64,000 bases of DNA. It comes from an uncultured Synechococcus sp. Lineage in GTDB: Bacteria; Cyanobacteriota; Cyanobacteriia; PCC-6307; Cyanobiaceae. The stretch lies in NCBI GenBank assembly GCA_913049535.1, contig CAJWYF010000004.1, positions 29,678 through 93,677 on the forward strand, given 5' to 3'. This document shows positions 9,494 through 18,738 of this stretch, piece by piece (positions within the stretch are counted from its first letter, which is position 1; each line of letters opens with the position of its first letter). The notes under the pieces are model-generated. The model ran no database searches. It worked only from the letters and a program-made list of their open reading frames with translations, and had not been told where the DNA came from. A program made the translations under genes and the position numbers.

Positions 9494-11019
9494 GGTGGCT
9501 GACCGGGTTGAGCCCATTCAAACCCTGCGGCCGTGGCGCGGATCGCAGCAAGCTCCTCCGTGCTGATGCGCTCCAGTTGGCGGATCATCAGCGCCATGCG
9601 CGGGTGCTTCCGGAATCGTTCCTGATGGCGCGCCATGAAGTCCCAGTAGAGGACAGTGAAGGGGCAGGCCTCAGGGCCCGTTCGCTCGGTTGGCTTGAAG
9701 CGGCACCCCTTGCAGTAGGTGCTCATTTTTTTGATGTAACGGCCACTGGCGGCATAGGGCTTGCTGCCCAGACGGCCTCCATCAGCCCACAGCCCCATGC
9801 CGACCACGTTGGTCTGCATCACCCAGTCATGGGCATCAACGAACTGAGCCTTGAACCAGGCCGTCAACGCTTGAGGCTCAATCCCAGCCAGGAGTCCCAG
9901 GTTGGTGAGCACCATCAGCCGCTGGATGTGGTGGGCATAGCCGCTGCCCGCCAACTCCTCCAGCACGGTGTCAACACAGGCCATGCCACTACCGCCGAGG
10001 TTTTCAAGAAAGGACGGCAAAGGGGCCGTGGCCTCGAGAACGTTGCTGTTGGGGTAGTCAGCTCCGAAATGGTGATAGAGGCCATGGGTGAACTCACGCC
10101 AACCCAGCAGCTGGCGGATCACCCCCTCCAGGCTGGCCAGTGGAACGTCCAGCTGCAGGCCCCGCTGCTCGAGCTCCTTGATCACCTCCAAGGGCCTCAG
10201 CAGACCCAGATTGATGTATGGGCTGATGAGTGAATGCCACATGGTGGGCTGGCCGCTGACCATGGCGTCCTGATAAGGGCCAAAGCCCGCAAGACGTGTG
10301 GTGATGAAGGTTTCAAGCACCTCCAACGCTTGCGATCGCTGCACAGCCCACCGAAAGGGGCGAGCGAGCCCAGGCAGGTTGTGAACGCGCTGCAGACGCT
10401 CCAGCTTCTCGAGCACCACAGCGCTCAGATCATCCGGTTCAAACCACAGCGGTGGTGGACCTTGAAGCCCTTTCGGTGGTGACTTGCGGTTCTCCTGATC
10501 AAAATTCCAGCGCCCGCCGAGGGGTTCAGCGCCATCCATCAAGACGTTGAAGCGGCGGCGTCCCTCGCGGTAGAAGAACTCCATGCGCAGCTGCTTCTTG
10601 CTGCCGGCCCAGTGATGAAACTCCTCAGGGCTCCAGAGAAAGTGATTGTTGGCCAACCAGCTGATCGGTGCGCGCCAACGGCACTGGATACCCAGCCGTT
10701 CAATGGCATCGCGGATGGGTCGATCCGCAGGTTCCATCACCCGCAGCTCATCGATGCTGTGCTGCTCAAGCCAACCGGCTAGGGCGTCTCCATGGCCATC
10801 GGCCTCCAACAGGTCCACTGTCCAACCCTGCTGCCGGAGCTCTTGCGCGAAATGGCGCTGGGCGCTCCAGAACAGGATCTGTTTCTGGACATGGGGCCTC
10901 TGTCGCAGGAGCGCCTCGGCTTCCACCAACACAACACGGGCTTCTGCAGGAGTGCTGGAGGCCAGCGCAGCCTGCATCGGATCGAGCTGGTCGTTAAGCA
11001 CCCAGATGCCGACGGCCAT
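9484..11019 (-). CDS. FeS-containing prokaryotic photolyase/cryptochrome (DPRP/CryB-PhrB type)
   Basis: A 511-residue member of the deoxyribodipyrimidine photolyase-related family, whose characterised members repair (6-4) photoproducts or act as photoreceptors and carry FAD, a lumazine and a 4Fe-4S cluster. The four cluster cysteines typical of the family are recognisable: GMACVDTVLEE, then YCKGC and EACPF in the C-terminal third. NHFLWSPEEFHHW and the RRRFNVLMD region are also family-typical. The ATG at 11019 is preferred over a TTG at 11034. It is divergent from glutathione reductase and first in the run leading to hemJ. Confidence 0.9.
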   Translation of the reverse strand: MAVGIWVLNDQLDPMQAALASSTPAEARVVLVEAEALLRQRPHVQKQILFWSAQRHFAQELRQQGWTVDLLEADGHGDALAGWLEQHSIDELRVMEPADRPIRDAIERLGIQCRWRAPISWLANNHFLWSPEEFHHWAGSKKQLRMEFFYREGRRRFNVLMDGAEPLGGRWNFDQENRKSPPKGLQGPPPLWFEPDDLSAVVLEKLERLQRVHNLPGLARPFRWAVQRSQALEVLETFITTRLAGFGPYQDAMVSGQPTMWHSLISPYINLGLLRPLEVIKELEQRGLQLDVPLASLEGVIRQLLGWREFTHGLYHHFGADYPNSNVLEATAPLPSFLENLGGSGMACVDTVLEELAGSGYAHHIQRLMVLTNLGLLAGIEPQALTAWFKAQFVDAHDWVMQTNVVGMGLWADGGRLGSKPYAASGRYIKKMSTYCKGCRFKPTERTGPEACPFTVLYWDFMARHQERFRKHPRMALMIRQLERISTEELAAIRATAAGFEWAQPGQPPCS

Positions 11020-11060
11020 CACTGCAGCGGACAAGATGTGGTCATCCTGTCGCGAGAACC

Positions 11061-12392
11061 ATGGACGTTGACCTGCTGGTGATCGGCGCCGGCTCCGGTG
11101 GATTGGCCGCCTCCAAGCGAGCAGCCAAACACGGCGCCAAGGTGGCCATCATCGAGGGCGACCGGGTGGGGGGCACCTGCGTCATCCGCGGTTGTGTGCC
11201 AAAAAAACTGCTTGTTTACGGCTCGGAATACCGCGAGTTGCTGGCCGAGGCGGCCAGTTTTGGTTGGTCTGTTCCCCATCCCAGCTGTGATCCGGCTGTG
11301 CTGTTCAACAACGTGCGCCAGGAGGTGATGCGTCTGAACGGAATTCATCGAACCTCCCTGGAGAACCACGGTGTCGAACTTGTTGAAGGCTGGGGCCGTT
11401 TCCTGGATGCCCACACCGTTCAGGTGGGAGAGCGACAGATCACGGCTAAGCAGATGGTGATTGCCGTGGGTGGTCGCCCGCAGCGTCTGGCCATTCCCGG
11501 TGGCGAACTGGGCTGGGTCAGTGATGACCTGTTTGAACAGAAGCAGTTGCCAGGGGCCATCACGATCGTGGGCGCTGGCTACATCGCCTGTGAATTCGCC
11601 TGCATCCTCCAGGGACTCGGGGTCCAGGTCACCCAGGTGATACGCGGTGATCGGATCTTGAAAGGGTTCGATCGCGAGCTGGCTTTGGCGGTGCAGGAAG
11701 GCATGCAGGAGCTGGGCGTCAGCCTGCGTTTTGGCCTGCAGCCAACGGCCATCAGCACCACGGCAACCGGAATGGATCTGGTGTGTGGTGACACGTGCAT
11801 CCATGGGGATGTGGTGCTTCAGGCCACAGGCCGCTTGGCCTGGCTGGAGGGCCTTGGCCTCGAGCAGGCCGGGATCCAGCACGAGCCCCATCGCATTCCT
11901 GTCGATGCGATGCACCGCACCAACGTGCCCCACATCTATGCCGTGGGTGATGTCACCGATCGGGTGAATCTCACCCCGGTGGCCATCGATGAGGGCCGGG
12001 CTCTGGCCGATGCCCTCTTTGCCGGTCTCCAGCGTGAGGTCAACCACGACCTGGTGGCCACCGCTGTGTTCACCCAGCCTGAGCTGGCCAGTGTGGGCCT
12101 GGGAGAGGAGGAGGCTGTGCAGCGCTATGGCGCGGACAGGGTGCGGGTGCACCGGGCCCGCTTCCGCAATTTGCGCCAATCACTGCCCAAGAGTGGTCCC
12201 CGTTGCCTGCTGAAGCTCGTGGTGGATCAAGCCAACGATCGGGTTTTGGGCTGTCACATGGTGGGCAGCCATGCCGGCGAGATCATCCAGATGGGCGCGA
12301 TCGCGGTTGGCATGGGTGCCACCAAGGCCGATTTTGATCGCACCATGGCCCTACATCCCAGTATTTCCGAGGAGTTTGTGACGATGGGGTGA
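11061..12392 (+). CDS. gor: Glutathione reductase
   Basis: A 443-residue FAD- and NADPH-dependent disulfide reductase that regenerates reduced glutathione. The N-terminal FAD fold (VIGAGSGGLAASKRAAKHG) is followed by the redox-active disulfide in GGTCVIRGCVPKK, a form shared with plant and cyanobacterial glutathione reductases. A second dinucleotide fold (ITIVGAGYIACEFA), YAVGDVTD and the C-terminal HPSISEEF active-site His block are all present. The length fits the family. A CTGCCC-ATCG-GGGCAG hairpin without a T run lies just after the stop, at about 12399-12414. Confidence 0.94.
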   Translation: MDVDLLVIGAGSGGLAASKRAAKHGAKVAIIEGDRVGGTCVIRGCVPKKLLVYGSEYRELLAEAASFGWSVPHPSCDPAVLFNNVRQEVMRLNGIHRTSLENHGVELVEGWGRFLDAHTVQVGERQITAKQMVIAVGGRPQRLAIPGGELGWVSDDLFEQKQLPGAITIVGAGYIACEFACILQGLGVQVTQVIRGDRILKGFDRELALAVQEGMQELGVSLRFGLQPTAISTTATGMDLVCGDTCIHGDVVLQATGRLAWLEGLGLEQAGIQHEPHRIPVDAMHRTNVPHIYAVGDVTDRVNLTPVAIDEGRALADALFAGLQREVNHDLVATAVFTQPELASVGLGEEEAVQRYGADRVRVHRARFRNLRQSLPKSGPRCLLKLVVDQANDRVLGCHMVGSHAGEIIQMGAIAVGMGATKADFDRTMALHPSISEEFVTMG

Positions 12393-12455
12393 AGTGCTCT
12401 GCCCATCGGGGCAGGCGAGGGAGCAGGCTGGCTGCAGTGAAACGGTTCAATAAGC

Positions 12456-12671
12456 ATGAGCGAACCGAAGATCACCATCGGCGAACTGGAAGCCAAGTAC
12501 CCGCTGTACTGCCAAGTGCTCGGACGACTGGTGGAGGAGGGCCGCAGTGTGGAAGCGATTCAGCGCACCCTCTGCTGGGACCGTCTTGCCCTGCTGCATC
12601 ACTGCCTGCCCAACCGTTACAAAGACCCCGACCACCTGCTGGCACTGCTGCGGCGGCCACAGGCCGCTTAG
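12456..12671 (+). CDS. Small conserved hypothetical protein
   Basis: A 71-residue protein beginning [20 protein letters not shown], predicted mostly helical and soluble, with no recognised domain. It lies 63 bases after gor in the same direction and ends in a 4-base overlap with the convergent uvrC (TTAG at 12668-12671). Its balanced, structured composition makes a real gene likely. Function unknown. Confidence 0.7.
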   Translation: MSEPKITIGELEAKYPLYCQVLGRLVEEGRSVEAIQRTLCWDRLALLHHCLPNRYKDPDHLLALLRRPQAA

Positions 12672-14632
12672 TCCTGCTCTGAGTCAGCTTCCACCGGATG
12701 GAAGAACCGGTGGATCTGTTCGGCCAGCGCTGGACCGACACCGGGGCAGGCACCGATGTCACGGGCACTGGCCAGCTGGATGGCATCGATGGAATGGAAG
12801 TGGGCCAGCAGGTCTTTGACCCGTTTGGGCCCAAGGCCTGGAATGTCGCTCAAGCGTGAACGCTTCATCCTCTCGCCGCGTTGCTGGCGGTGGAAGCTGA
12901 CGGCGAAACGGTGGGCTTCATCGCGCAGCCGCCGCAGCAGCATCACGCCCAGCTGATCAGCGTCGCTCTCCACGGGCTCTGATGCCCCTGGAAGAAATAC
13001 CTCCTCCCTTTGCTTTGCCAGCGAACACACCACCAGCTCATCGGCCAGGTTGAGTTCCCGCAGGGCCTCCATCACCGCAGACAACTGGCCCTTGCCGCCA
13101 TCAATCATCACCACATCAGGCCAATCGGTGAGCCCATCGGTCTGCAGCGCTGCACCAGGACGCTTTCGGATTTCCGCAATGCTGGCCCCTTCTGCCTTGA
13201 CCTGGCTCCAGCGGCGGAAACGGCGGCGCATGATCTCTGCCATCGCCATGAAGTCATCGCTGTGACCGGCGGTGATGCTGCTGCTGCGGATTTTGTATTT
13301 GCGGTAGTGCTGCTTGGCAGGGAGGCCATCGACGAAGACCACCTGAGATGCCACGGCATCGCTGCCCTGGATGTGGCTGATGTCGTAGCCCTCAATGCGC
13401 CGGGGGGGGTGATCGAGATCGAGCAGCTGGGCCAGATCCTCCATGGAGAGGTGCTGTTGTTCGGCTCCGCGCTGGGCGCGTTCCAGTTCATAGGTGGCAT
13501 TACGCACCACCATCTCGATCAGATCAGCCTTCTGTTGCCGTTGCGGCGTCAACAGCGTGACCTTGCGCCCGCGTCGCTCACGCAACCATGCCTCCAGCAG
13601 TTCCTGTTCAGGCAGCGCATGTTGCAGCAGCACCTCCGGTGGAATCTCCACCGGATCCACCTGGCTGTAGTGCTCTTCCAGCACGTGCTGAAGAATGGAC
13701 CCCGGTGCTGCCGCTTCCGCATCAGCGGTGTAGCCCAGGCGCCCCACCAACTTGCCGGCGCGGACCTGAAAGAGCTGGACTGCGGCAACGCGTTCATCAG
13801 CGGCCAGCGCGATGACATCGCGACTGACCTGGGCATCCGGCAGGGTCACCTTCTGATCTGCCGTGAGCAATTCCAACCCCTGCAGCTGATCGCGCACCCT
13901 GGCGGCTGATTCGTAATCCAGCCGCTCGGCGTAGCGGTGCATTTGCTGCTGCAGCAGCTCCAGCAGCTCTTCGTTGCGGCCTTGGAACACCATGGCCACC
14001 TTGCGCAGGGTTTGCTGGTAGTCCTCCGAGCTGATCTTCTGCTGACACACCCCTGGACAGCGTCCGATGTCGAAATTCAGGCAGGTGCGGTCGCGATGGA
14101 GCGGCTGCGGCCGCTGTCGCAGCGGAAAGACACGCTTGACCATGAACAGGGTGCGGCGCAGAAGGCCCACATCCACATACGGTCCATAAAAACGATCCAG
14201 GGGGCTGCGGAAGCGGCGCCGCCGGGTGATGAAGATGCGCGGATAAGCCTCACTCCATGTGATGCACAGATATGGATACTTCTTGTCGTCCTTGAGCAGC
14301 ACATTGAAGTGCGGCTGATGGTTCTTGATCAGGTTGGACTCGAGTGCCAGGGCCTCGGCTTCGCTGTCGGTGACGATGAACTCGATCTCCACCACCTGAC
14401 GCACCATCAATCGGATGCGTGGACTGATCGGCTGGCCATCCCTGAAATAGCTGCGAACGCGGCTGCGCAGCTTCTTGGATTTACCGATGTAGAGGATGCG
14501 GTCCTCCCCATCCCGCATCAGGTAACAGCCCGGTTCGGTCGGCAACGCCTTGAGCAGGGATTCCAAACGCTCAGGTTCTTGAACCAGCGGCTGCTTGACC
14601 GAACTCACCCCGGAAATCGCGCCCACCAACAA
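12668..14632 (-). CDS. uvrC: Excinuclease ABC subunit C
   Basis: A 654-residue nucleotide-excision-repair endonuclease that makes the dual incision with UvrB. The GIY-YIG domain starts at [12 protein letters not shown] with [18 protein letters not shown]. The UVR domain follows in the middle, then the RNase H-like nuclease region ([17 protein letters not shown] and [12 protein letters not shown]). A tandem helix-hairpin-helix region ends the protein ([16 protein letters not shown]). The exact start is uncertain: TTG at 14632, GTG at 14626 and GTG at 14608 are all in frame, and no clear ribosome-binding site decides between them. Confidence 0.95.
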   Translation of the reverse strand: MLVGAISGVSSVKQPLVQEPERLESLLKALPTEPGCYLMRDGEDRILYIGKSKKLRSRVRSYFRDGQPISPRIRLMVRQVVEIEFIVTDSEAEALALESNLIKNHQPHFNVLLKDDKKYPYLCITWSEAYPRIFITRRRRFRSPLDRFYGPYVDVGLLRRTLFMVKRVFPLRQRPQPLHRDRTCLNFDIGRCPGVCQQKISSEDYQQTLRKVAMVFQGRNEELLELLQQQMHRYAERLDYESAARVRDQLQGLELLTADQKVTLPDAQVSRDVIALAADERVAAVQLFQVRAGKLVGRLGYTADAEAAAPGSILQHVLEEHYSQVDPVEIPPEVLLQHALPEQELLEAWLRERRGRKVTLLTPQRQQKADLIEMVVRNATYELERAQRGAEQQHLSMEDLAQLLDLDHPPRRIEGYDISHIQGSDAVASQVVFVDGLPAKQHYRKYKIRSSSITAGHSDDFMAMAEIMRRRFRRWSQVKAEGASIAEIRKRPGAALQTDGLTDWPDVVMIDGGKGQLSAVMEALRELNLADELVVCSLAKQREEVFLPGASEPVESDADQLGVMLLRRLRDEAHRFAVSFHRQQRGERMKRSRLSDIPGLGPKRVKDLLAHFHSIDAIQLASARDIGACPGVGPALAEQIHRFFHPVEADSEQD

Positions 14633-14670
14633 CCCGTTAAGCCACTCTAAGGAGATCGGTCTGATTGCCC

Positions 14671-15156
14671 ATGCGCGCCCTTTACCCGGGCAGTTTTGAT
14701 CCCGTCACCCTCGGTCACCTCGATCTGATCCAACGGGCCAGTGGCCTGTTCGATGAGGTCATCGTCGCGGTGCTGCGTAATCCGAACAAACAGCCCAGCT
14801 TCAGCCTCGAGCAACGGCTGGAGCAACTCACCTGCGCGACCCGTCATCTTCCCCAGGTGCGCGTGGCCAGCTTTGAAGGGCTCACCGTGCACTTCGCCCT
14901 GCAGGTTCAGGCCCGTGTGATCCTGCGGGGCCTGCGGGCCCTGAGCGATTTCGAGTTTGAACTGCAACTCGCCCACACCAATGCCAGCCTTTCAGCCGAG
15001 GTGGACACACTCTTCATGGCAACGGCGGTTCATCACAGTTTTCTGAGCAGCAGCGTTGTGAAGGAGGTGGCGCGCTTTGGCGGCGATGTGCAACACATGG
15101 TTCCGGCTGCGGTGGCGGAAGATCTCCACAGGTTGTTTAATCGGGCCGTTGGTTAA
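14671..15156 (+). CDS. coaD: Phosphopantetheine adenylyltransferase
   Basis: A 161-residue enzyme making dephospho-CoA from 4'-phosphopantetheine and ATP. The nucleotidyltransferase motif [16 protein letters not shown] is at the N-terminus, with [14 protein letters not shown] and the [12 protein letters not shown] block later. AAGGAG at 14649-14654 lies 16 bases before the ATG at 14671 but 10 bases before an in-frame TTG at 14665; family N-termini favour the ATG. It is divergent from uvrC and followed closely by the coiled-coil gene. Confidence 0.95.
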   Translation: MRALYPGSFDPVTLGHLDLIQRASGLFDEVIVAVLRNPNKQPSFSLEQRLEQLTCATRHLPQVRVASFEGLTVHFALQVQARVILRGLRALSDFEFELQLAHTNASLSAEVDTLFMATAVHHSFLSSSVVKEVARFGGDVQHMVPAAVAEDLHRLFNRAVG

Positions 15157-15171
15157 TGACGGCCGTTGGCG

Positions 15172-16101
15172 ATGACTCAGGCGCGTTTTGAAGTTCTGGA
15201 ACAACTGGATCAGCTCGAGGAGATCGTGCTTGAAGGCACGCGCGTGCCCTTCTCCGGTGGTCGCCTGGTCAATGAACAGGATGCCGTCGAACTGCTTGAC
15301 GCTGTTCGTCAGGCTCTGCCCAAGGAAGTGGAGCGAGCGGTTGAGCTGCTGCGGCAGCGCGAGGCCTTTCTTGATCAGGCCCGCAAGCAGGCCGAAGAGA
15401 TCGTCAATCACGCCCGCCGCGAGCGTGAATCACTGATTAACAGCTCCAGCATCCGCCAGGAAGCCGAGCGCCAGGGCAGCGAGCTCCGCGAGCAGGCACG
15501 TCAGCAAGGTGAGCAGCTCCTGCTGCAGGCCCGCCGCCAGGCTGCCAGCGCCGAGCAGGAGCATCAGACCACCATGGCTCAGATGGAGCAGCAGCTGGCG
15601 CAGCGTCGCCAGAAGATGGAGCAGGAAGCAGCCACCCGCTTCCAGCAGCTGGACCAGGAGCATCAACAGATCAAGCGTTCCCAGGCCGAAGCGCACGAGC
15701 GCAACCGGCAGCAATGCCTCAAGGAGCTCGATCAGATCCGACAGGAGGCTGCCCGCCTTCAGGCTGAAACCCAGAACGAAGCGGAACGGGTTCGCCAGGA
15801 GGCTTTGGCCTTCCGCCAGAGCACCCAGCAGCAGGCTGAATCATTGATGCAGCGCAGCCGTCAGGAAGCGGCCACCGTGCAGCAGGGGGCCAACCGCTAT
15901 GCCGAACAGGTGCTTGGTGAGCTCGACAGCCGTCTGCAGGAACTAGCCAAAGTCGTCATCGGCGGTCGTCGTGAATTGATTCGCCTGCAGAGCACTGATG
16001 TCGAGGCCAGCGAGCCGTCTACTGAAAGCAAGGCGGTCTCCATCAACCGCAATCGCCGCTCGGGCGGTCGGATCAAAGAGGCTGCGGGCGGCAAGCGCTG
16101 A
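15172..16101 (+). CDS. Long coiled-coil protein (DivIVA-like or F0-b-like)
   Basis: A 309-residue protein dominated by a Gln/Glu/Arg-rich heptad region (roughly residues 55-265), preceded by a conserved head containing LDQLEEIVLEGTRVPFSGGRL and DAVELLDAVRQALPKEV. The head is reminiscent of cyanobacterial DivIVA/Cdv3-like or ATP-synthase-b-like coiled-coil proteins, but this is inferred from architecture only. There is no membrane segment. The C-terminus is basic (INRNRRSGGRIKEAAGGKR) and overlaps the convergent dacB by 29 bases. Confidence 0.8.
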   Translation: MTQARFEVLEQLDQLEEIVLEGTRVPFSGGRLVNEQDAVELLDAVRQALPKEVERAVELLRQREAFLDQARKQAEEIVNHARRERESLINSSSIRQEAERQGSELREQARQQGEQLLLQARRQAASAEQEHQTTMAQMEQQLAQRRQKMEQEAATRFQQLDQEHQQIKRSQAEAHERNRQQCLKELDQIRQEAARLQAETQNEAERVRQEALAFRQSTQQQAESLMQRSRQEAATVQQGANRYAEQVLGELDSRLQELAKVVIGGRRELIRLQSTDVEASEPSTESKAVSINRNRRSGGRIKEAAGGKR

Positions 16102-17470
16102 GCTTGTCGCTGGACTCCAGCACCCTGCGCATCTTCGCCACAGGTCCATAGGAGCCGTTGGCGATCATGCTTACGTACAAGGGGCCCTGGGGCGTTTGCA
16201 AACGTCCCGAAACAGCCTTGACACCTCGGATGGTGCCGGTCTTGCCTGCAAAGCGGCCCTTCAGGCGCGAGCCGGGGAAGTAGTAGCGCAGGGTCCCCCG
16301 CTCTCCAGCCACCGCCATGCTGGCGTAGTAGTTCTTGGCATAAGGGTGCTGCGCCATCCGCAGCAACAGGGCCGTGAGGGTCCGACTGGTCAAGCGATTG
16401 GCCCGATCCAGGCCTGAACCATCGGCGACGCGGACACCGGCGGTGGGCAGGCCCTGCTGGCGCAGCCAACTCAGGGCACGGCCCTGGGCTTCTGGCAGTT
16501 TCCATGAGCCTGTGCCCTCGCGCAGGAGCACTTCAGCGGTGAAGTTATGGCTTTCACCGTTGGCAAGACTCATCAGGTGATGCATCGATTTGGATGCTTC
16601 GGTGAAGAGCAGCACACTGCCGGCCGGCTCCGGTGTGCCAGCTGGAATCGTGCTGAGTTGTACCTTCCGGCCGTTGCGGCTGATCTCCCTGCTAAGCAGA
16701 CGCTGCATCCGCTGGGGTGGATTGCGGATGGACATGTCCAAAGCGTTGGAGGTCAGGGCCAGACGCGTGATCGGTGCGCCGTAGGCGTACTGGCGATCAG
16801 GTACGGACCATCCTTGGGGCCACCAACTGGCGGCAGGCTCCTCCTCGAGCTGCAGCTTCACGGTGCTGGAGCGGCCACTGCCGCTGCTGCCACCGGAGCC
16901 AGCAGCCAATTTGGCGAAACGTCGCAAGCCACTGAAGCCAAGGGTCGGATCGCCACCACCCTGTAGACGTAAGGTGCCATCTGGCAGCTGCCACAGCTCG
17001 GTGCGGATGCGGTGATCCGGACCCAGACGGTCGATGGCGATGGCCGTGCTGACCAGCTTCTGGTTGGAGGCAGGAATGCGCGAGCTGCTGCCGTTGACAT
17101 CCGCCATGACATAGCCCTGGCTGTTGATCACGGTGATGCTCCAGGCGTTCTTCTCACCGCCCAGCGCCGTGATGATCTGCTTCTGCAGCGCTGGACATAC
17201 CGTCTTGGTCTGCTGCATCGGCAGGCCCATCGGGGCCAAGGCCGGAGGGGGCGTCAACGGCGGTGCTTCCACCACCTCAGCTGCATCGGCTTCACCATCG
17301 TCTGCTTCAGAAACGTTGGTCTTGGCATCGCCGCCATCGAGGCGCTCAAGGGAATCAGCCTCAAGCGAGTTGAGAAGGTCTTCCAGACCACTGGCCATGG
17401 CCACTGGCGCTGACAGGGGGATGGAGAGCGCCAGCAGGGCCCAGAAACGGGTGGCGTGATGGGGGCTCAT
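16073..17470 (-). CDS. dacB: D-alanyl-D-alanine carboxypeptidase/endopeptidase (PBP4 family, S13)
   Basis: A 465-residue periplasmic penicillin-binding protein acting on peptidoglycan peptides. It has an N-terminal signal peptide (ALLALSIPLSAPVAMAS), an acidic linker, then the serine transpeptidase motifs: PASNQKLVSTA (SxxK), SHNFTAEVLL (SxN) and the C-terminal AGKTGTIRG (KTG). The ATG at 17470 follows the DUF4330 gene stop by one base, so the two are probably co-transcribed. The 3' end overlaps the convergent coiled-coil gene by 29 bases. Confidence 0.92.
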   Translation of the reverse strand: MSPHHATRFWALLALSIPLSAPVAMASGLEDLLNSLEADSLERLDGGDAKTNVSEADDGEADAAEVVEAPPLTPPPALAPMGLPMQQTKTVCPALQKQIITALGGEKNAWSITVINSQGYVMADVNGSSSRIPASNQKLVSTAIAIDRLGPDHRIRTELWQLPDGTLRLQGGGDPTLGFSGLRRFAKLAAGSGGSSGSGRSSTVKLQLEEEPAASWWPQGWSVPDRQYAYGAPITRLALTSNALDMSIRNPPQRMQRLLSREISRNGRKVQLSTIPAGTPEPAGSVLLFTEASKSMHHLMSLANGESHNFTAEVLLREGTGSWKLPEAQGRALSWLRQQGLPTAGVRVADGSGLDRANRLTSRTLTALLLRMAQHPYAKNYYASMAVAGERGTLRYYFPGSRLKGRFAGKTGTIRGVKAVSGRLQTPQGPLYVSMIANGSYGPVAKMRRVLESSDKLSACRPQPL

Positions 17471-17471
17471 C

Positions 17472-17996
17472 TCAGTTGCCCTCCACAGCGATGCCGCTGA
17501 CTGTGCCCTTCACCCGATAGAGGGGCCCTTCCAATTCCACCGCCGAGCCGAGCTTGAGGGCCTGGTTGCCGAGGACCACGCCGCCACCGCGGAGCTGGCC
17601 CTCTCCCTCGATGGTGATCCGCGCATCAAAGGTGGAGAAGTCGCCGTTGTTGGGATCAGGAACCACCGTCACGGTCCCCTGGGGAGTCATCAGCGCCACT
17701 TGCCTGGTGAGCAGACGGACGCTGTTGAGCTTTACCGAGCCATGGGGCTGGTTGCGAATCACCAGGCTGGTACGACCTTCCTTTTGCATCTGCTCAACCA
17801 AGGCCTGGGGTTCAGCGGCAGGCACATGCTTGACGTCGATCGTGACCTCAACGGTCTGCATCGCACCGGTGGCGCGGGCCACTGTTCCTGAAAGCTTTGG
17901 ACTCCAGATGACTCCCGCAGCAGCCAGGCCAACGGCAGCTGCTGCGCCAAGATCCACCAGACTGAGACGGCGCCATGAATGAAGCGGCTCAGCCAT
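17472..17996 (-). CDS. DUF4330 family single-pass membrane protein
   Basis: A 174-residue protein starting MAEPLHSWRRLSLVDLGAA, with one N-terminal transmembrane helix (AAAVGLAAAGVIWSP) and an extracytoplasmic domain rich in beta strands (VEVTIDVKHVPAAEPQALVE, GTVTVVPDPNN). This matches the cyanobacterial DUF4330 family. The frame is open upstream to 18056, but the ATG at 17996 gives the usual short cytoplasmic N-terminus. It directly precedes dacB. Biochemical role unknown; an envelope function is inferred from topology and neighbour. Confidence 0.82.
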   Translation of the reverse strand: MAEPLHSWRRLSLVDLGAAAAVGLAAAGVIWSPKLSGTVARATGAMQTVEVTIDVKHVPAAEPQALVEQMQKEGRTSLVIRNQPHGSVKLNSVRLLTRQVALMTPQGTVTVVPDPNNGDFSTFDARITIEGEGQLRGGGVVLGNQALKLGSAVELEGPLYRVKGTVSGIAVEGN

Positions 17997-18063
17997 CAGG
18001 AGCAAGCAATTTCTTACAGCTGATTTTAGTTGGATGCGCCAGCTCTGCTGAGACAAACGCGAA

Positions 18064-18738
18064 TCATCCGTTCAGCTCGCGCATGAAGCGATCCACAGCC
18101 CGTAGGCCCGCCTGGGAGCCACTCACCAGAGCCTCATCCAGCTCTTCCGGTGCTGGTCGTTGCTCAAAGCGTCCAGCCAGGCGGTATCCATCTGGATCCA
18201 AGCGATAGAGCTCCCACTCGCGGGGGTGGGCATGCATCAAGGCGGCACTGGCCAACGGTTGCAGGGTGTAGGCACTGCGCCAGGCCGCCATAAAACCGCG
18301 GCGGCGCTCGCGGGCAACGCTGCCGATGCCCACCGCGGCGTCCTCAAGGCGGCCGTTGAGCAGCACGACCGCACCACGGTGCGCGCTGCAGACAGCCTCG
18401 ACGTCGTCGTAATCGGGGGGGCCGGGGGTCACGGCCAGCAGTAGGCACTCAGGATCAAGACTGCGCGCCAGCCAATCACCAAGGCTGTTGATCGATGTGG
18501 CTTGATCAGGGGCATCACGTTTGGCCAAAGCTGTTGCGCCGGCATCGGCAAACAACAGTTGGCATCGCCTCCCCGGTCGATCCAGCTGACGCTGCAAACG
18601 CAGTGCCACCGGAGTGAGCCGCAGACCCTCAAAGCGCAGTTCGGTGGTCCATCGACCCTTGGCGTTCTCCGTCAGGGCCGATTCCAGGGCTTGGAGCAGT
18701 TGGCCCTCAGCCGCGGAGAGATCATCAGGAAGGCTCAT
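18064..18738 (-). CDS. DUF1995 family protein
   Basis: A 224-residue protein starting MSLPDDLSAAEGQLLQALES. Its blocks ELRFEGLRLTPVALRL, QLLFADAGATALAKRD and the tail around GSQAGLRAVDRFM fit the DUF1995 family, which is shared by cyanobacteria and plants and includes the chloroplast photosystem II assembly factor LPA3. No catalytic motif is obvious. The ATG at 18738 overlaps the stop of the upstream cysteine desulfurase (ATGA), which fixes the start. A role in thylakoid protein assembly is possible by homology only. Confidence 0.85.
   Translation of the reverse strand: MSLPDDLSAAEGQLLQALESALTENAKGRWTTELRFEGLRLTPVALRLQRQLDRPGRRCQLLFADAGATALAKRDAPDQATSINSLGDWLARSLDPECLLLAVTPGPPDYDDVEAVCSAHRGAVVLLNGRLEDAAVGIGSVARERRRGFMAAWRSAYTLQPLASAALMHAHPREWELYRLDPDGYRLAGRFEQRPAPEELDEALVSGSQAGLRAVDRFMRELNG

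Noticed and set aside
11019..12179. Long open frame antisense to glutathione reductase
   Set aside because: The reductase on the plus strand has all active-site motifs; the antisense product is a His/Gln-rich shadow.
12399..12414. CTGCCC-ATCG-GGGCAG hairpin after gor, considered as a terminator
   Set aside because: No T run follows, and the next gene is co-oriented and close, so termination here is not supported.
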